A stretch of DNA of 64,000 bases from Piliocolobus tephrosceles (GCF_002776525.5 NC_045447.1:21722965-21786964); one strand, 5' to 3'; positions 11,476 to 23,001 are shown, counted from the first letter of the stretch. The notes: generated from the sequence alone by a model not told the origin. A program made the numbers and translations.

Positions 11476-12019
11476 GTGTTCCCCTGGTTGAACATTTTCA
11501 CAGGTGTTTTTTAGGTTGCGTAAACATGGCTTTTTGTGTACCTGTGATCCACTTAGCCTGATTGAATGTATATATGCCCTAGATATGATTTATCTAACTT
11601 GGTCCTCACTCCCATTGCTCCTAATGTCAGTAAACAGCCTGTTTCCCTCTGTGATAGGCACACCTGCCCATCACAAGGACATTCCTCCTGACTCTGGCAA
11701 CATAGTTCCTTCTAGTATATTTCACATCACATAGTAGATAGGAATTAGGGTGGTGGTTATGAGGGTAGGAGTTATAGCCCTGAGTAAGTGGTCATTAAAG
11801 AAAAACATTCAAAAAGGGTGCATGGGATGAGTGGATGGAACACCAGCTAGGTTGGCTCCCCTTCTTCCAGTTCCTATTCTCAGATAAATGATAGAGCTGA
11901 GATGTGTATGAGGTTTATCATGTAGACTGGAAGGTGTAGTTCTCGCTGTTTTCTGGTAGCATAACACAGTTTCCGTGAAGACAGAGTGCACGATCAAAGC
12001 ATCTTTACTAACAGCATCC
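11476..12019. other. Unique intronic sequence
   Basis: No repeat, exon or RNA gene recognised. Confidence 0.35.
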
Positions 12020-12174
12020 TTTAGTAAGTCCTCTGAACAGCCTCTGAAGATGCCATATCTATTCCCATTTTATAGGTGAGAAAAGTGAGGTTCCGAAAGG
12101 GAAGTGCCTTCCCCGGGTGAAACAGCACATCAGTAGCAGAGCAAGGAGGTTACTTAGAATCTGGCAGGTAGAGT
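12020..12174 (-). repeat. MIR SINE
   Basis: Reverse-complement MIR: tattcccattttataggtga, gaagtgccttccccgggtga, cagcacatcagtagcagagc. It directly abuts a MIR in the other orientation. Confidence 0.75.
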
Positions 12175-12310
12175 ACAGAGCGCCTGTCTTTGAGGTCAAG
12201 AGGTTGGATTCTCACCAGCCCTATCCCTGACTTGCTATGTAACCTGGGGCAACTCTGCTGTTCTCTCTGAGTTTCAGTTTTCTTGACTCTAAATAAGAAG
12301 TGCAGACCCA
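12175..12310 (+). repeat. MIR SINE
   Basis: Sense MIR: ggttggattctcaccagccc, gacttgctatgtaacctggg, gagtttcagttttcttgact. Confidence 0.7.
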
Positions 12311-12780
12311 GGAAAATGATGCCCAAAAGCTTCCACAAAGGGCTTGGTGCAGCAAATGCTCTCCAGAAGCATTTGCTGAGTTGACAAAGTCTACCCTAAG
12401 TTTAGAGTTTCTGGGATTCTTGAAATGGAAAGAACCAAGTGGGGTGGGGGCTGGAGGGAGGTGTGACAATTCAGATGTCTTGATTTCTAGTCCGACATCC
12501 TGAGGATATTCCAGGTTGTAACTAACCACAGTGCCCTGAAGAGGATATTCAAAGGTTGTATCTTTTCCTTTTTCCAAGAATTTACAATCAAAGACAGGCT
12601 CTGTTGCTTCAGAGCAAGTGATCTCAAATGATGTCTGTATTAACTGGAGTAAAAGCAATTTATTCATGTAGCACCGCAGAGGTAATAGTAGTAGCAACAT
12701 TCACTGCTGCAAACATGATTGAGCACAGACATGTGCTGGTTCTTGTGCTGGCACAGTATCTCAACACTGGGTACCTGTGG
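12311..12780. other. Unique intronic sequence
   Basis: No feature recognised. The long minus-strand open frame here has no recognisable domain or splice structure. Confidence 0.35.
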
Positions 12781-12905
12781 CTTTATCATTATCCATAAGT
12801 CATGGGAATGTCGGGAGGATGGAATGAGATACATGCATACAGCTAAGAACAGAGACTCGCAGAGTAAGCTCTTAATAAGTGTTAGCCATTTTATTACTTT
12901 TAGAT
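12781..12905 (+). repeat. MIR SINE 3' part
   Basis: ggaatgagatacatgcatac, aagaacagagactcgcagag and taagctcttaataagtgtta match the MIR 3' half. Confidence 0.6.
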
Positions 12906-12911
12906 TAAGTG

Positions 12912-13005
12912 GCTACATTTTACCAGGCACTGTCTAGGTACTGTGATACATGATGACTAAGTTAACCCAGTGTTTGCCTTCCTGGCTTTCACACTCCAGT
13001 GATTA
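12912..13005 (-). repeat. L2 LINE 3' end
   Basis: accaggcactgtctaggtac followed by gatgactaagttaaccc and ttcacactccagtg, a reverse-complement L2 terminus. Confidence 0.6.
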
Positions 13006-13014
13006 TTGTGACGC

Positions 13015-13155
13015 TACTTTCCCTGGTTTATATGATGAAAGTGAGATTTTGAGCAGTTAAGTGATTTCTGGAAGGTTATTCAACCAATAGAGTAGCAGAG
13101 GTGGGAATCCAGGTGGCTGGTTTTAGAGTCTGCGCCCTGGCCCTGTGCTATGTTG
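13015..13155 (-). repeat. MIR SINE
   Basis: agcagttaagtgatttctgg, gcagaggtgggaatccaggt and agtctgcgccctggccctgt are reverse-complement MIR blocks. Confidence 0.7.
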
Positions 13156-13357
13156 GGGAACTGAGGTACTTAAAATATAGAAGAGAATTTTAGCCTTTCC
13201 TGTTGAGCCTCTTGGTTTCAATTTTCTAGACATCTTCCACCAGGTTGATTGGTATTAATTGTAACCGTGACTTTTGCACAGGGAACATTCTATTTAAAGT
13301 TCTTTCTTGTGAATTTTTCCTTTTATTGCCTCCAGTGACCTAGGGAAGGAGTCAGAG

Positions 13358-13490
13358 GAGGGATGAGTCCCCCCATTTGACAGATGAGAAGACAGGCTGG
13401 AAGAAATGAATGCCTTACCTAAGGTCACAGAGCAAAGACAAGAGTGGAATTCCGCTTTTCCTACTGCTAGCCTGGCAATATGGGGACAAC
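13358..13490 (-). repeat. MIR SINE
   Basis: ccccatttgacagatgagaa then cttacctaaggtcacagagc, reverse-complement MIR core. Confidence 0.7.
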
Positions 13491-14124
13491 ATTCTGTCAT
13501 CTCAGCTGCAGAGAGGAGTCTGGCATCTTACACTGAATTAAAAGGTGTCCCCACAGTGGTCCCAGGACTCCTCGTGTCTGACCCCAACGGAGAGGGGCTT
13601 GATCTGCCATCATTCAGGCACACACTGTTCTGGTGGGAAGAGACATTAAATAACCTTAGCCGTTTTTTCATCTTTCTCTGATGCAGAGAGAAAATCAAGA
13701 GGGTCTTTCCCTCCTCCCCACCCTCAGCCTGGCATCCTCTAATCACCCCTTCCTTGCCACAGGGCACCATCTGTGGCCAGCCTAAATTGGACTGAATGGT
13801 GTGGAATTGCAAGTCAAAAGGGTCCTGGAATCATTCCACTGACAGCCTGGGGCTCTGTGTTCCAGCGCCACGTTGTAAATAAGGGTAATGGAGTAGAGGC
13901 TGAATTACAAACGAGGCTGCTATGAACACACCGAACAGGCATGGAGCTTATTTAAGGAATATAGAGGCAGATTATGCTCCTGAAGCAGTACTGTTGAAGC
14001 CAATCAATACTCACTCACTTTCTCAAATCAGAGCCACAGAGACTTTGATTAGGAGGAGGAGGAGCCAAGGGAAATACGGTAGGATCCCTCCCAGGGCAAA
14101 ATTTCAACATCAGTTTGTACTGTG
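13491..14124. other. Unique intronic sequence
   Basis: No repeat recognised. The open frames on both strands look like chance. Confidence 0.35.
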
Positions 14125-14340
14125 CTACACATGCCCATTAAGCACCAACTCTGAGCTAGGTGTTAGGGAGGTAGTGGGCAGCAGGAGAGACAGACTTTTA
14201 GTTTTAAGAAGCTCAGAGACTTGGGGAGGAGAGAGTAGGTGAAGCATGAAATAACTAAAGCAATGATTACATATAGTGTGATAAGCACACAGCAGGAAAG
14301 CCCAACCCAGTCTTGCAGCAGGGTGAGCAGGGAGGCTGCA
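14125..14340 (-). repeat. L2 LINE 3' region
   Basis: cattaagcaccaactctgag, ctaggtgttagggaggtagt, gacagacttttagttttaag, then gtgtgataagcacacagcag: diverged reverse-complement L2. Confidence 0.55.
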
Positions 14341-14357
14341 CAAAGGAGGAGGCATCT

Positions 14358-14880
14358 TCCAGTTAGCTATTGCTGTGTAACAAACACCCCAAAACTTACT
14401 GGCTTACAACAGTTGATTTGCTTCTATTTATATGGGCTGATTATTTATGCTGAGCTTGGTTGGGCACTTCTCCTTATGGTGGTCTTGGCTGATCTCTATG
14501 GGCTCTCTCCTGCGTCTGTGGTCAGTCGGCAGGTTTGCTAGCAGCAGGATGACCCAGGTTGGCTTCTCACATATTCTGTGGTCAGCAGCGGGTTTTGTCT
14601 GGGGCAGCATAGGCAGATGGGCCATCCTTCTCTCTGCTTCCATCAAGCTAATCTCACATGACAATTGCAGGGATCCCAGGGGCAGCAAGAGGGGGCAAGC
14701 CCCAGAACATAAACGCTTTTCAAATCTCTGAGTGTGTCAGTTTTGTCATTTTCCCATTGGCTAGAGAAAGTCCTGCAGCCAACTCTGATTCAAGGGGAGA
14801 AAAAACAGACTCACCTCTTGATAGGGATATCTGCAATGTCACAGGACACTGGTTTAGATGTAAGGAGGAAGAGAGCTGTT
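14358..14880 (-). mobile_element. Old LTR-type repeat, probably MaLR/MLT1 class
   Basis: Opens with agttagctattgctgtgtaa and caaacaccccaaaacttact, which resembles the reverse-complement 3' end of MaLR-class LTRs. The gctgagcttggttgggcact...aagagggggcaagcc body fits the same class. The exact family is not certain. Confidence 0.45.
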
Positions 14881-15479
14881 GACTGTTTGTGTAGTCTACT
14901 TACAGCTGAGTTCTGAAGATTAAGAGTTAGGTGGGTAAAAAAGGGTGGAACAGAGAACAGTGAGAACAAGGATGTGGATCTATGAGCATAAAGGCAGGGG
15001 CACATGAAGGAATGAAAACACAGAGGTAGACAAGGCACAGGAGTGCTCAGTTGTCCTGGTTTGGCTGCATCAAATGTCATTTGGTCCAGGATGGTGCTGT
15101 TTGGATAGATGGCATAGGGCTATAAAGGCTATAAAGCTGGGGTGAAGGAGAGGGTAGGGGACAGGTAAAACAGTATGTGCTTTGTCTGAGGAGCTCTTAC
15201 CTGGTCCTTCCCACTTCTGGTTCTTAATGTCTCTGAGTCTCCTTCCTGCACACTGTACCTCAGTATTACAGTCTGTGAAATTGGAGTTAGGAATTTCACC
15301 ATGCTGTCCTCTTTACTTGGGTTTCCATTTTAATCTTGTATCAGTCAATATTTGTCAGTCTCCCGCTGTTGCAAAAATTGCGGAGCTACCAAAAGGAGTC
15401 AGAGGAGACAAAAGCAATTCCTGGTTCAGAAGACTCTTAAGACCTAGCAAAAGTCATGAGAATTAGGGATGGGTGAAGT
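14881..15479. other. Unique intronic sequence
   Basis: No feature recognised beyond weak MIR-like words near 15230-15290. Confidence 0.35.
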
Positions 15480-15690
15480 TCGTGAAGTCAGGGAAGGAAG
15501 TAGAAGCCTGGCAGGGGAGTGGAGGGCTCAGGAGAGGTAGAGGGCATTTTGAACTGGGCTCTTTAGAGGGCCACTTCAGTGGGGTTTTGAATGATAGGTA
15601 ACATCCGTGTATGCAGAAGAAAAGATTAAGGCATTTCAGGCAGGTGGCACGGTGTGAACAAAGGCTAAGAGGTAAGAATGTTGCTTTGGG
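15480..15690 (-). repeat. L2 LINE fragment
   Basis: catttcaggcaggtggcacg then gtgaacaaaggctaagaggt corresponds to the reverse-complement L2 'attccaggcagagggaacagcaagtgcaaaggccctgag' region. Confidence 0.6.
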
Positions 15691-16229
15691 CTAGTGGACC
15701 ATGATATGGTTCCCATAAGCAATGGATTTAGGCCAGTGTCTGACACGGGGGTTTAATTCGTCATATAAAGGTATTCCTTTAAGCCTTGCCTCTCCCACCT
15801 TTCCGCAAATAGCTGTTGGACTCAATGTCAGGTATGTTTATTCTTCTAGACTCCGTTTGGTCACTGGGTTTTACAGGTTTCATTTTTCCTCCTCACACGT
15901 CATACCACATGGTGCCATGCTTTCCTGACTCATTGCATTTTACATGTCATGTAAATCCATGTACGTGGCATTCAGATACTGAGTCCCCTGGGTTGGGGTG
16001 TGGGGGTTGGGGTTGACAAGTCAGACTTAGCAACAGAGACCTAAGATGCCCTCTTGGCAGCATATTCAGGAGAGTTGGAAGGGGCCCTGGCATTATGAGG
16101 GATTTTTAGCACTTCTTGTCCCTCATGCTGCTAAATCACTTTTGGGATTTAAGGAGGTTCTACCTCTCCTCTCTATGAATCCTTGTATCATTGTTCTTGT
16201 AAACAATGAGATCAGAAGAACACTGCATC
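15691..16229. other. Unique intronic sequence with a G-quadruplex motif
   Basis: No transposon recognised. 15990-16012 has four G tracts of 3, 4, 5 and 4 separated by loops of 2, 3 and 2 bases, a canonical intramolecular quadruplex pattern on the + (transcript-sense) strand. Confidence 0.6.
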
Positions 16230-16320
16230 ATGATGCTTTATGATTTAAGGCAAGTTGCTACTCTTCTCTGGTCCTCATTTTACAGATTAGTAAAATGAAT
16301 GGGATAGATCACTAATCTCC
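16230..16320 (+). repeat. MIR SINE fragment
   Basis: taaggcaagttgctactctt and cctcattttacagattagta, the MIR core in sense orientation. Confidence 0.6.
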
Positions 16321-16614
16321 ATCCTTTTACACTCTCTTCCTATTGTAATTTTCCATGATTCCAGGTCACTGCTGTAGGGATAACTTAAAAAGGTTTACAG
16401 GGCACTGGGGGACAAGGCGGAAGGGACTTGGAGACTGTTTCCCAGTAAAGTAGGAAGGGGTACATGAAGGGGTACTGCTGCCTCCTTTTTCTTTGTATTT
16501 GATACTGTCACACACACCCCACTGTTCTCAATACAACCCGGTGCTTCTTGCCTTGAAAGTGCTGAGATAGAAAAGAGTGACGAGAAGACAGACAACTGAC
16601 AGGGAATATCCATA

Positions 16615-16785
16615 GGCTAAATGCTGCTCTAGGCTCCTTCCAACGCGTTATCTCCTGTTATTCTCACAGCAGTCATAAGAGATTGATTTTATGATTCCCA
16701 TTCTTTCATATGAGACCAGTGAGGCTTGGAGAGGTGAACTTAATTTGTTAAAGGTCAACCCAGTGAAATATAGGAAGGAGCAAAG
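16615..16785 (-). repeat. MIR SINE
   Basis: ttatctcctgttattctcac, attcccattctttcatatga, gaggcttggagaggtgaact. Confidence 0.65.
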
Positions 16786-17027
16786 TGATCTTAAAAACTC
16801 ATTCTCCATAAGACAGAATGCTTCATATACCTCTTTCCCAGGAGATATTTGCATCTTAAAAACAGAGGAAACAAATGACTTTACTATGATGAAATGAATG
16901 GGCAGAGCACCTGAGTGACCTGGAAGGATGCCTACTGCCCTGGTACTTATCATATCACACCCCCTGGCATACACTTGATTTCTCGATCTCTTTACTCAAA
17001 TGTGCAAGCTCCTTTCTCAGCCCGGGT

Positions 17028-17232
17028 AGGACAGTGGTAAAAGTGCTGAATTTGGAATCTGTGAATCAGGGTTTGGAAAAGTGTAGTCCCTTTTTAGGGC
17101 CTCAGACATCTCAGCTGAAAACTGGGTGTTCTACTATCTACTTTACCTATGTGGGTTTCCTATGAGGGCTAAATGAGACAATGAATGAAAGCCCTTAGCC
17201 TGGCACACAAGTAGGTGTTAGCAAAGGTTAGT
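17028..17232 (+). repeat. MIR SINE, near full length
   Basis: ggacagtggtaaaagtgctg, a central core (ctgaaaactgggtgttct), gagggctaaatgagacaatg, tagcctggcacacaagtagg. Most of the consensus is present in order. Confidence 0.8.
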
Positions 17233-17984
17233 TCCTGTCTCCATTCTTTAGGCACCCACTCTCTGCATCAGTTTGCAATGTTGTGGGACAAGGAAGAGGA
17301 GGGGAAGGAGAAAAACTCATTACCATTGGGATGGGTTTTTAAAAAGACAGACAGAGAGAGCATGCAAACAGAGAAACCAAGGGCGTATCATGAAGTGAAA
17401 TAACAAAGACCAAGCAAAGAAGTACAGCAAGGAGAGAGGGAAATGGTATGGGAGAGAATAACTGGGAGTAATGAGAATCAATTCCAGCAACCCTCTATCT
17501 AGTTCCAAATCTAATCTGAAACGATATGCTTTTCTCCCTTGCCAATAGCTCTTAATTCTTCTGTCCCCCTCCCTGATTTAACTGGGTATAACTGTATTAT
17601 TTATCTTCACTGAGTGGCTTGGGAAAACAGTTTTATGTAAAAGATGCAGTTCCCAAAGGACGTGGTGATGGGCAGATTGGAGGCAGAGGCATAGATGAGC
17701 GCTGACAGCTGGGGTTGGGGAGGAGGAGTCTGGGGTACCTCTGGAGTCTGGAGACTCTCCTCCCACTATTTAAAGAGTACCATTCTCTCCAGAAGAGCTT
17801 GAGTCTGTTCTCCAGCTGCTGCCAGAGGGCTTTGGCCACGTCATGGCCCCTGCCACTTCTCCACCTTCTGTCCCCACAGGCGACCTCCCAAACCTAGCAT
17901 ACCATTGGCGTTATCCTGTGGGCATTTAACCTGGCCTGACATCAGGATATCTTAGAATTATGAAATGTCCAGATTATAGACTCT
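17233..17984. other. Unique intronic sequence
   Basis: No feature recognised. Confidence 0.35.
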
Positions 17985-18165
17985 CCCTGCTTGCCCTGTC
18001 CAAACCCCTGATAAATGAGGAGCATTAACTGACCTCTCGCATGTGTTCCTGTAACACGCTGTGCCTCCTATCTTGCGGTCATTACCACACACTCATCATC
18101 TTTGCTGACTTTCCTTTTTCTGCTCTCCTAAATTGTGACTTTCTTGAGGACAAGAAACTCAGGAA
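17985..18165 (+). repeat. L2 LINE fragment (probable)
   Basis: attgtgactttcttgaggac corresponds to the L2 'actgtgagctccttgagggc' block; the upstream CT-rich part fits loosely. Confidence 0.5.
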
Positions 18166-18184
18166 ATGTACATTTAGTGATGCA

Positions 18185-18340
18185 TTGATTCGACAAATAT
18201 TTATTGCACACCTGCTGCATGCTAAATAATGAAGACTGCAATGTCCTAGACAGGCATTGTCTTCTATGAGTTAATGATTAAATGGGTGGATGACCGAAAA
18301 AACTGAAGCAAGGGGAAATACTTGGTGCTGCTTAGAGGGT
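18185..18340 (-). repeat. L2 LINE 3' end
   Basis: ttgattcgacaaatatttat, tgcacacctgctgcatgcta, gacaggcattgtcttctatg: reverse-complement L2 terminus. Confidence 0.75.
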
Positions 18341-18394
18341 ACAAAAGAATATCTAGACTAAATTGGAAAGTGTGAGGATAGTAGTCAAATGGAT

Positions 18395-18480
18395 CTTTTC
18401 CTCCAATCTATTCTTAGGACCTAACACTGTGCCTGGCACATTTCAGACAGTCAGTAGATAATTATTGGAAGGTATATTGG
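18395..18480 (+). repeat. MIR SINE 3' end
   Basis: aacactgtgcctggcacatt then cagtagataattattgg, the MIR 3' terminus. Confidence 0.6.
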
Positions 18481-18599
18481 TGGATGAAGTATGTTGCTGG
18501 ATGATTGTGTTTGCTTTCAGAACTAACTGTAAAACTTTGCAGATTTCTAAGCATGTTGCTATGTATGGCCTTATTTTCTCTCAGTTCTACATTAGATGT

Positions 18600-18762
18600 G
18601 ATGTAAGTAGGCCACACTGTGACCCCCATTTTACAAGTAAAGAAAATCACAGAAGCTCTGTAATTTGTGCTCCAGGACACCAGTCAGGTGCTGTAGATAG
18701 ATCACAAAAATATAAGCTTCTGACTCAAAATTCAGTGTTTTCTTCACTAACCCAGGCTGTTT
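18600..18762 (-). repeat. MIR SINE
   Basis: cccccattttacaagtaaag, gctctgtaatttgtgctcca and a decayed 5' end (ttcttcactaacccaggctg). Confidence 0.6.
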
Positions 18763-18969
18763 AATTAGGTCAGAATGACTGGGGTCCATCCATTCACCTA
18801 TTCACCCATCAGTCCATCCAGCTTGTCATCTTAATTCATGGTATATGGAGAGCTTCATTAACCTCTGGGCTCGGGCTTGGTCTGATTGCATAAAGGAGCC
18901 CCAAGTGGGAGCTGGCACTTATATTATTCTGCTAAGTGATGGTCCATGGACAAGAGTTGGTAGCCCCCA

Positions 18970-19290
18970 GCCTCCCTCTGTAATGGTAGCTTCTGCATTT
19001 TATACTGGTTCCCCCTACTGTATCCCTTTGTACATTTGTGACCTTCTTGCCTTCTTGCCATTGTGCCAATTCTCCATCTGAAATGCCCTCTGCCACATAG
19101 CCATTTGTTGAAATCTTGCCAATTCTTTGAGACTCCTCCATGAAGACTTTTTAGATCCAGCCAGAAGTAATCTCCTTTCCTCTAAGCTTTCTACTTTGCT
19201 TTATAGCTATTTATAGCATGTCTTTTCTCAGCCCCTTGGACTAAGCTCCCGAGGACAGAGTCCCACAATGCCAGCTCTCAGAAAAGGCTG
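18970..19290 (+). repeat. L2 LINE 3' region
   Basis: Sense L2: ctgaaatgccctctgccaca, cctccatgaagactttttag, ccttggactaagctcccgag, gacagagtcccacaatgcca. Confidence 0.65.
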
Positions 19291-19949
19291 GTTGACTAAA
19301 TTGATCTTTAAAGTGAGTATTTGCATTTGCTACAGAGGTAAAATATAGTCAATATAGAAAATGTAGAGAACAGTTAATCAGAACATGATTAAAATCACCT
19401 CTGATCCCGCTATTTAGAGAGTGCCATTCTTCGTGGTTCATTGTATTTTTTTTTCCAGCTGTTTATACATATACTCACATCTAAACAGAATCATAAAAGT
19501 GTCCATTTTCTATGTGAATTCCACTATCTCACTTCATGAAAATATAAGCTCCTTGACAATTAACATTTCTTTCTTTTCATGTGCATTCTCCAGGATGTTA
19601 GGTAAATTTCTGTAGAGTTGCTGTATAGGAATCCAGCCATTATTGACACCACAAGTTGCTGTCTCTTCTCTCTGTCCTCTGGAAATACTCATCTGACTTC
19701 AAATATGGTACAGCTCAATTAAACATACAGAACATTTTGGAACCCCTACTCTGTTCAGCCACTGTACCAGGCAGCAGGCTACACAAATAGTGCACTGACA
19801 TGTCCCTGCACTAGGATCCAATAAGGGAAGTCAGCTGTATAAAGAGACTATTTTAGCAGAGAGAGAGAGAGAGAGAGAGAGTTACACACAAAGTCAGTGG
19901 TAAGAGGATGCTATAACTATGTATATAAAGTCATACATAACAAATGTAA
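19291..19949. other. Mostly unique; small L2 piece and (GA)n
   Basis: 19725-19800 resembles a reverse-complement L2 terminus (actgtaccaggcagcaggct). 19857-19882 is a GA dinucleotide run of about 13 units. Nothing else recognised. Confidence 0.5.
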
Positions 19950-20190
19950 CTGTGGAGTGCTCTCTAAGTATCAAGACCAACCTGACAGCTAGTTTGTTTG
20001 TATTATCTCATTTGATTCTAAAAATGACCCTGTGAGGCAGGTGCTGTTATTATCCTCATTTGGTAGGTGGGGGAACTGAGGCATGAAGAAGTGAAGAGCT
20101 TGCCCAAAACACACAGGTTGAATACATGGGAGATGGGATGCAAATTCAAGCAGTTGGTCTCCAGACCCCATGATCTTATGCAGCATGCAA
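19950..20190 (-). repeat. MIR SINE, near full length
   Basis: tattatctcatttgattcta, tgaccctgtgaggcaggtgc, ggggaactgaggcatgaaga, gagcttgcccaaaacacaca, and a decayed 5' end. Confidence 0.85.
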
Positions 20191-20329
20191 TATTCCTCCT
20201 TATGAAAGCATGGAGGAGCACAACATATTGAATTAGGAAAAAAACATAGTATATGTGGTACGTTATGTAAACATCTGGTCAGAATTGATATTTAAGTGCA
20301 AGGAAAGGCATACGAAGAGATCAGACTGG

Positions 20330-20510
20330 GGAGAAATGTATGATAAGCCAGGAAAGGCCTTGTGTGTCAGGCTCAATAAATTTGGTTTTATCTTGAGGGA
20401 CTGTAGAAAACATTGGAGGGTTTTGAGCAATGGTATTGTATGGTTAGTTTGACAAGTTAGAAATTTCATCCTGGTAGCCATGTAATGGATGGCTGCAAGG
20501 ACGGAAGCCT
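20330..20510 (-). repeat. L2 LINE fragment
   Basis: gccaggaaaggccttgtgtg, cattggagggttttgagcaa, catcctggtagccatgtaat match the reverse-complement L2 interior of the 3' region. Confidence 0.75.
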
Positions 20511-21085
20511 GAAGGTAGGGATACCTGTTAAGGAGCCTGCTGAATAGTCTTCATTTGCTTCTTGAGATCCCCTTTCCCACCTGCTGTGCACCCAGGAAGG
20601 CTGACTTATATGATTTGTTTCATTTAAGCATCCTTGGGTGTTTAGTCGAGGTCAACTTGTGTGAGACACCTGCAAAACATTGCTGGGTAGAAGGAGAATG
20701 AGGTTGGGAATTTTACCCTCTTGAAAACCTCCATCCTGGGTTGTGCATTGGCAGTGACTGGGTTATTGTAGTAAAAGCTATAGTTCTTATCTGGTAGCTA
20801 TATGGTAGCCCTTTCCTACAGCTATGGCTTTTTTAGGGTTTGATACTCCCCCATCCCGAACATCCCTTGCCCTTCAGGCCTAGGGTGGTGACCGTTCCTT
20901 GCTGTTGTCAACGTGGGAGTACTTTGTTTCTCATCATTAGTTTGCTTTAACCCTGCCCAAGCCTTTGTAAATGCTCCCTTCATTAAACACTTCTCAACGA
21001 CCTTCCTGAGTATGTCTCCTCTTCTCTGATGAGACCCTGACTGGCACAGAACCATTTGCAATAGCCCATGAGAGAGATGATAAAG
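20511..21085. other. Unique intronic sequence
   Basis: No feature recognised. Confidence 0.35.
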
Positions 21086-21185
21086 CTTTGCATTAATTAA
21101 CCATTTTAGAGATGAAAAAGGGCATGAGTATTTGCGATTATTTCCCAGACCCACTCAGCAAGACTTGATGTATGACAATCACCCA
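21086..21185 (-). repeat. MIR-derived sequence; apparent donor of a local duplication
   Basis: ccattttagagatgaaaaag is a diverged reverse-complement MIR core. Bases 21090-21134 recur, nearly unchanged, at 22925-22965 (see there). The exact shared core is 21111-21134. Confidence 0.6.
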
Positions 21186-22215
21186 TGAATGCTGGAATAG
21201 CTAGTGGCAAGGTTGGTTAAAGTCAACATCACTACCTTTCCCAACTCTTTCTGCCTGGACAGTGAGTTCATCTCATGTAATGTCTGCTTTCCCCATGGCG
21301 AGAAAAAGACCATTTGCAAACTCACTGGAAGCTTTCTCTGGGCTTCAGCAAATAATCTGCTGGAGGGTCAGCTGGTGCTAAAGAATCAGAAGGCTGCTTA
21401 GTTAGCCACTTGGGAGATGTTACCAAGGTGGCTGGTGATGAGAAGAGCTGCTTATTTTCATAATGACCTTCAGGAATTAAATAAAAATACAATGAGTGCC
21501 ATAGATTAGGAAGAACAAGCCGGTTAAAAGCACAACATGCCTTTGGGATTTTTTATTTCTTTTCCAGGAGGCTGAAAGGCATCAGTGGCCACCGAGGCAG
21601 GATGGCAGTCTACCCAGAATCACTGATGAAGGCTGATCCTCTCTCTTGGCTTTTGTGGGGCGGTTGAGGGGATTTGAGCCTGTTGAATATTTCACGAGTT
21701 GCAGCCCATGGGGGAGAGCAGAAAAAGGTGAAAAGGCAATCCCTGTGTTTCTTTATGATTCCAATATAAAACCAAGCTATCCAGGGTGGGAGGGAGGCAG
21801 GCACTGGAGTCAGCCTACCGCCGGAAGGCATGGTGCACCAATTCTCCCACTTTAATATCTGCTGTTTCATTTTATATTCATCATGTCAGCATAATCTGCC
21901 TTTATGGGAATCGTCTTGGTTCCCGACCAAATGCGTTTAGTCCCCCTTTTGCTTTAAGTTTGATTGTAATATGACTTGAAGACTTCAATGAAATGTTTAT
22001 ATGGAAGGAGTAGGGGAAGAGAAAAGGGAAAATGCAATTGGAAAATCAATCAGCAGAGAATTTCAAGAACTGGTTTTGGTCATGTTACTGTTTTATTAAC
22101 CTGTTTTTAAGGGACACAGGACTGGTTTTCTGACCAAGTGTACTCTACTGGTTCTGAATAAAATGTACACAGTATCACCAAGCATTCAAAGCCCTTAACT
22201 CTGTGTCTGAATTAC
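21186..22215. other. Unique intronic sequence
   Basis: About 1 kb free of recognisable repeats. No exon with convincing splice signals and no known protein motif. Confidence 0.35.
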
Positions 22216-22507
22216 TTTTTTTTTTTTGAGATGGAGTCTCACTCTATCACCCAGGCTGAAATGCAGTGGCACAATCTCAGGTCACTGCAACCTCCACCTC
22301 CCGGGTTCAAGCGATTCTCCCGTCTCAGCCTTCTGAGTAGCTGGGACTACAGGCGCATGCTGCCACACCCAGCTAATTTCTGTATTTTTAATAGAGGCGG
22401 GATTTTACCATATGGGCCTGGCTGGTCTCAAACTCCTGACCTCATGATCTGCCCACCTAGGCCTCCCAAAGTGCTGGTATTACAGGTGTGAGCCACTGCG
22501 GCAGGCC
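22216..22507 (-). mobile_element. AluS-type SINE
   Basis: Reverse-complement full Alu: poly(T) then gagatggagtctcactctat, aacctccacctcccgggttc, aagtgctggtattacaggtg, ending at gcaggcc. Target duplication ctgaattac (22207-22215) / ctgaactac (22508-22516), one mismatch. Confidence 0.92.
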
Positions 22508-22730
22508 CTGAACTACATTTCCCACCTGACATTCTGCTCCACTTGGACATACACACCCAGCTTCATGCCCCTGAGATGAGGAACTGATCTCTACGCCTTC
22601 TTCTCCTCCCCTCTGAGGGACAGCCATCTGTTCATCCTCTGCAATGCTCATACCGCCACCTTTTGGAAGTAGTTCTTGGCTGCAAGCTAGGAGAGTCTTT
22701 TCCCACCTTGGAGTTCTCAATAGATCTTTA

Positions 22731-22766
22731 GTTCTTCCTCTTCTTCTTCTTCTTCTTTTTTTTTTT
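22731..22766. repeat. (TTC)n and poly(T)
   Basis: ttcttcctcttcttcttctt followed by about 11 T. Confidence 0.95.
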
Positions 22767-22859
22767 TAGTTCCCTGATGAAATGTAACACTCTTTGACTT
22801 CTGTTTTTCAGCCCCTCCACCATTTTATTATGGATGTGTGCAAATAAGTGTGTTACTGA

Positions 22860-22996
22860 GTCCCTAAAATATATGTAAATGCATAAATATATATACCAAA
22901 TCACTGAAAAAAAAATATATATATGCATTAAGCATTTTAAGGATGAAAAAGGGCATGAGTATTTGAAATATATATATACATATATATGTATATAAT
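22860..22996. repeat. AT microsatellite interrupted by a 41-bp foreign segment
   Basis: ATAT tracts at 22866-22924 and 22966-22996 flank 22925-22965. That segment is not AT-repeat: it starts gcattaagcattttaagg and contains gatgaaaaagggcatgag. The last 24 bases (22942-22965) equal 21111-21134 exactly, and the first part matches 21090-21110 with small gaps and substitutions. The flanks on either side do not match the donor. Confidence 0.85.
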
Positions 22997-23001
22997 TCGG
23001 T

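Noticed and set aside
14358..14880. A candidate processed pseudogene
   Set aside because: No poly(A) tail, no coding similarity; the ends look like an old LTR-class repeat.
21111..22965. Explaining the 21.1-kb / 22.9-kb match as two independent MIR copies
   Set aside because: The shared bases include several departures from the MIR consensus, and the 22.9-kb copy stops abruptly in ATAT repeat on both sides.
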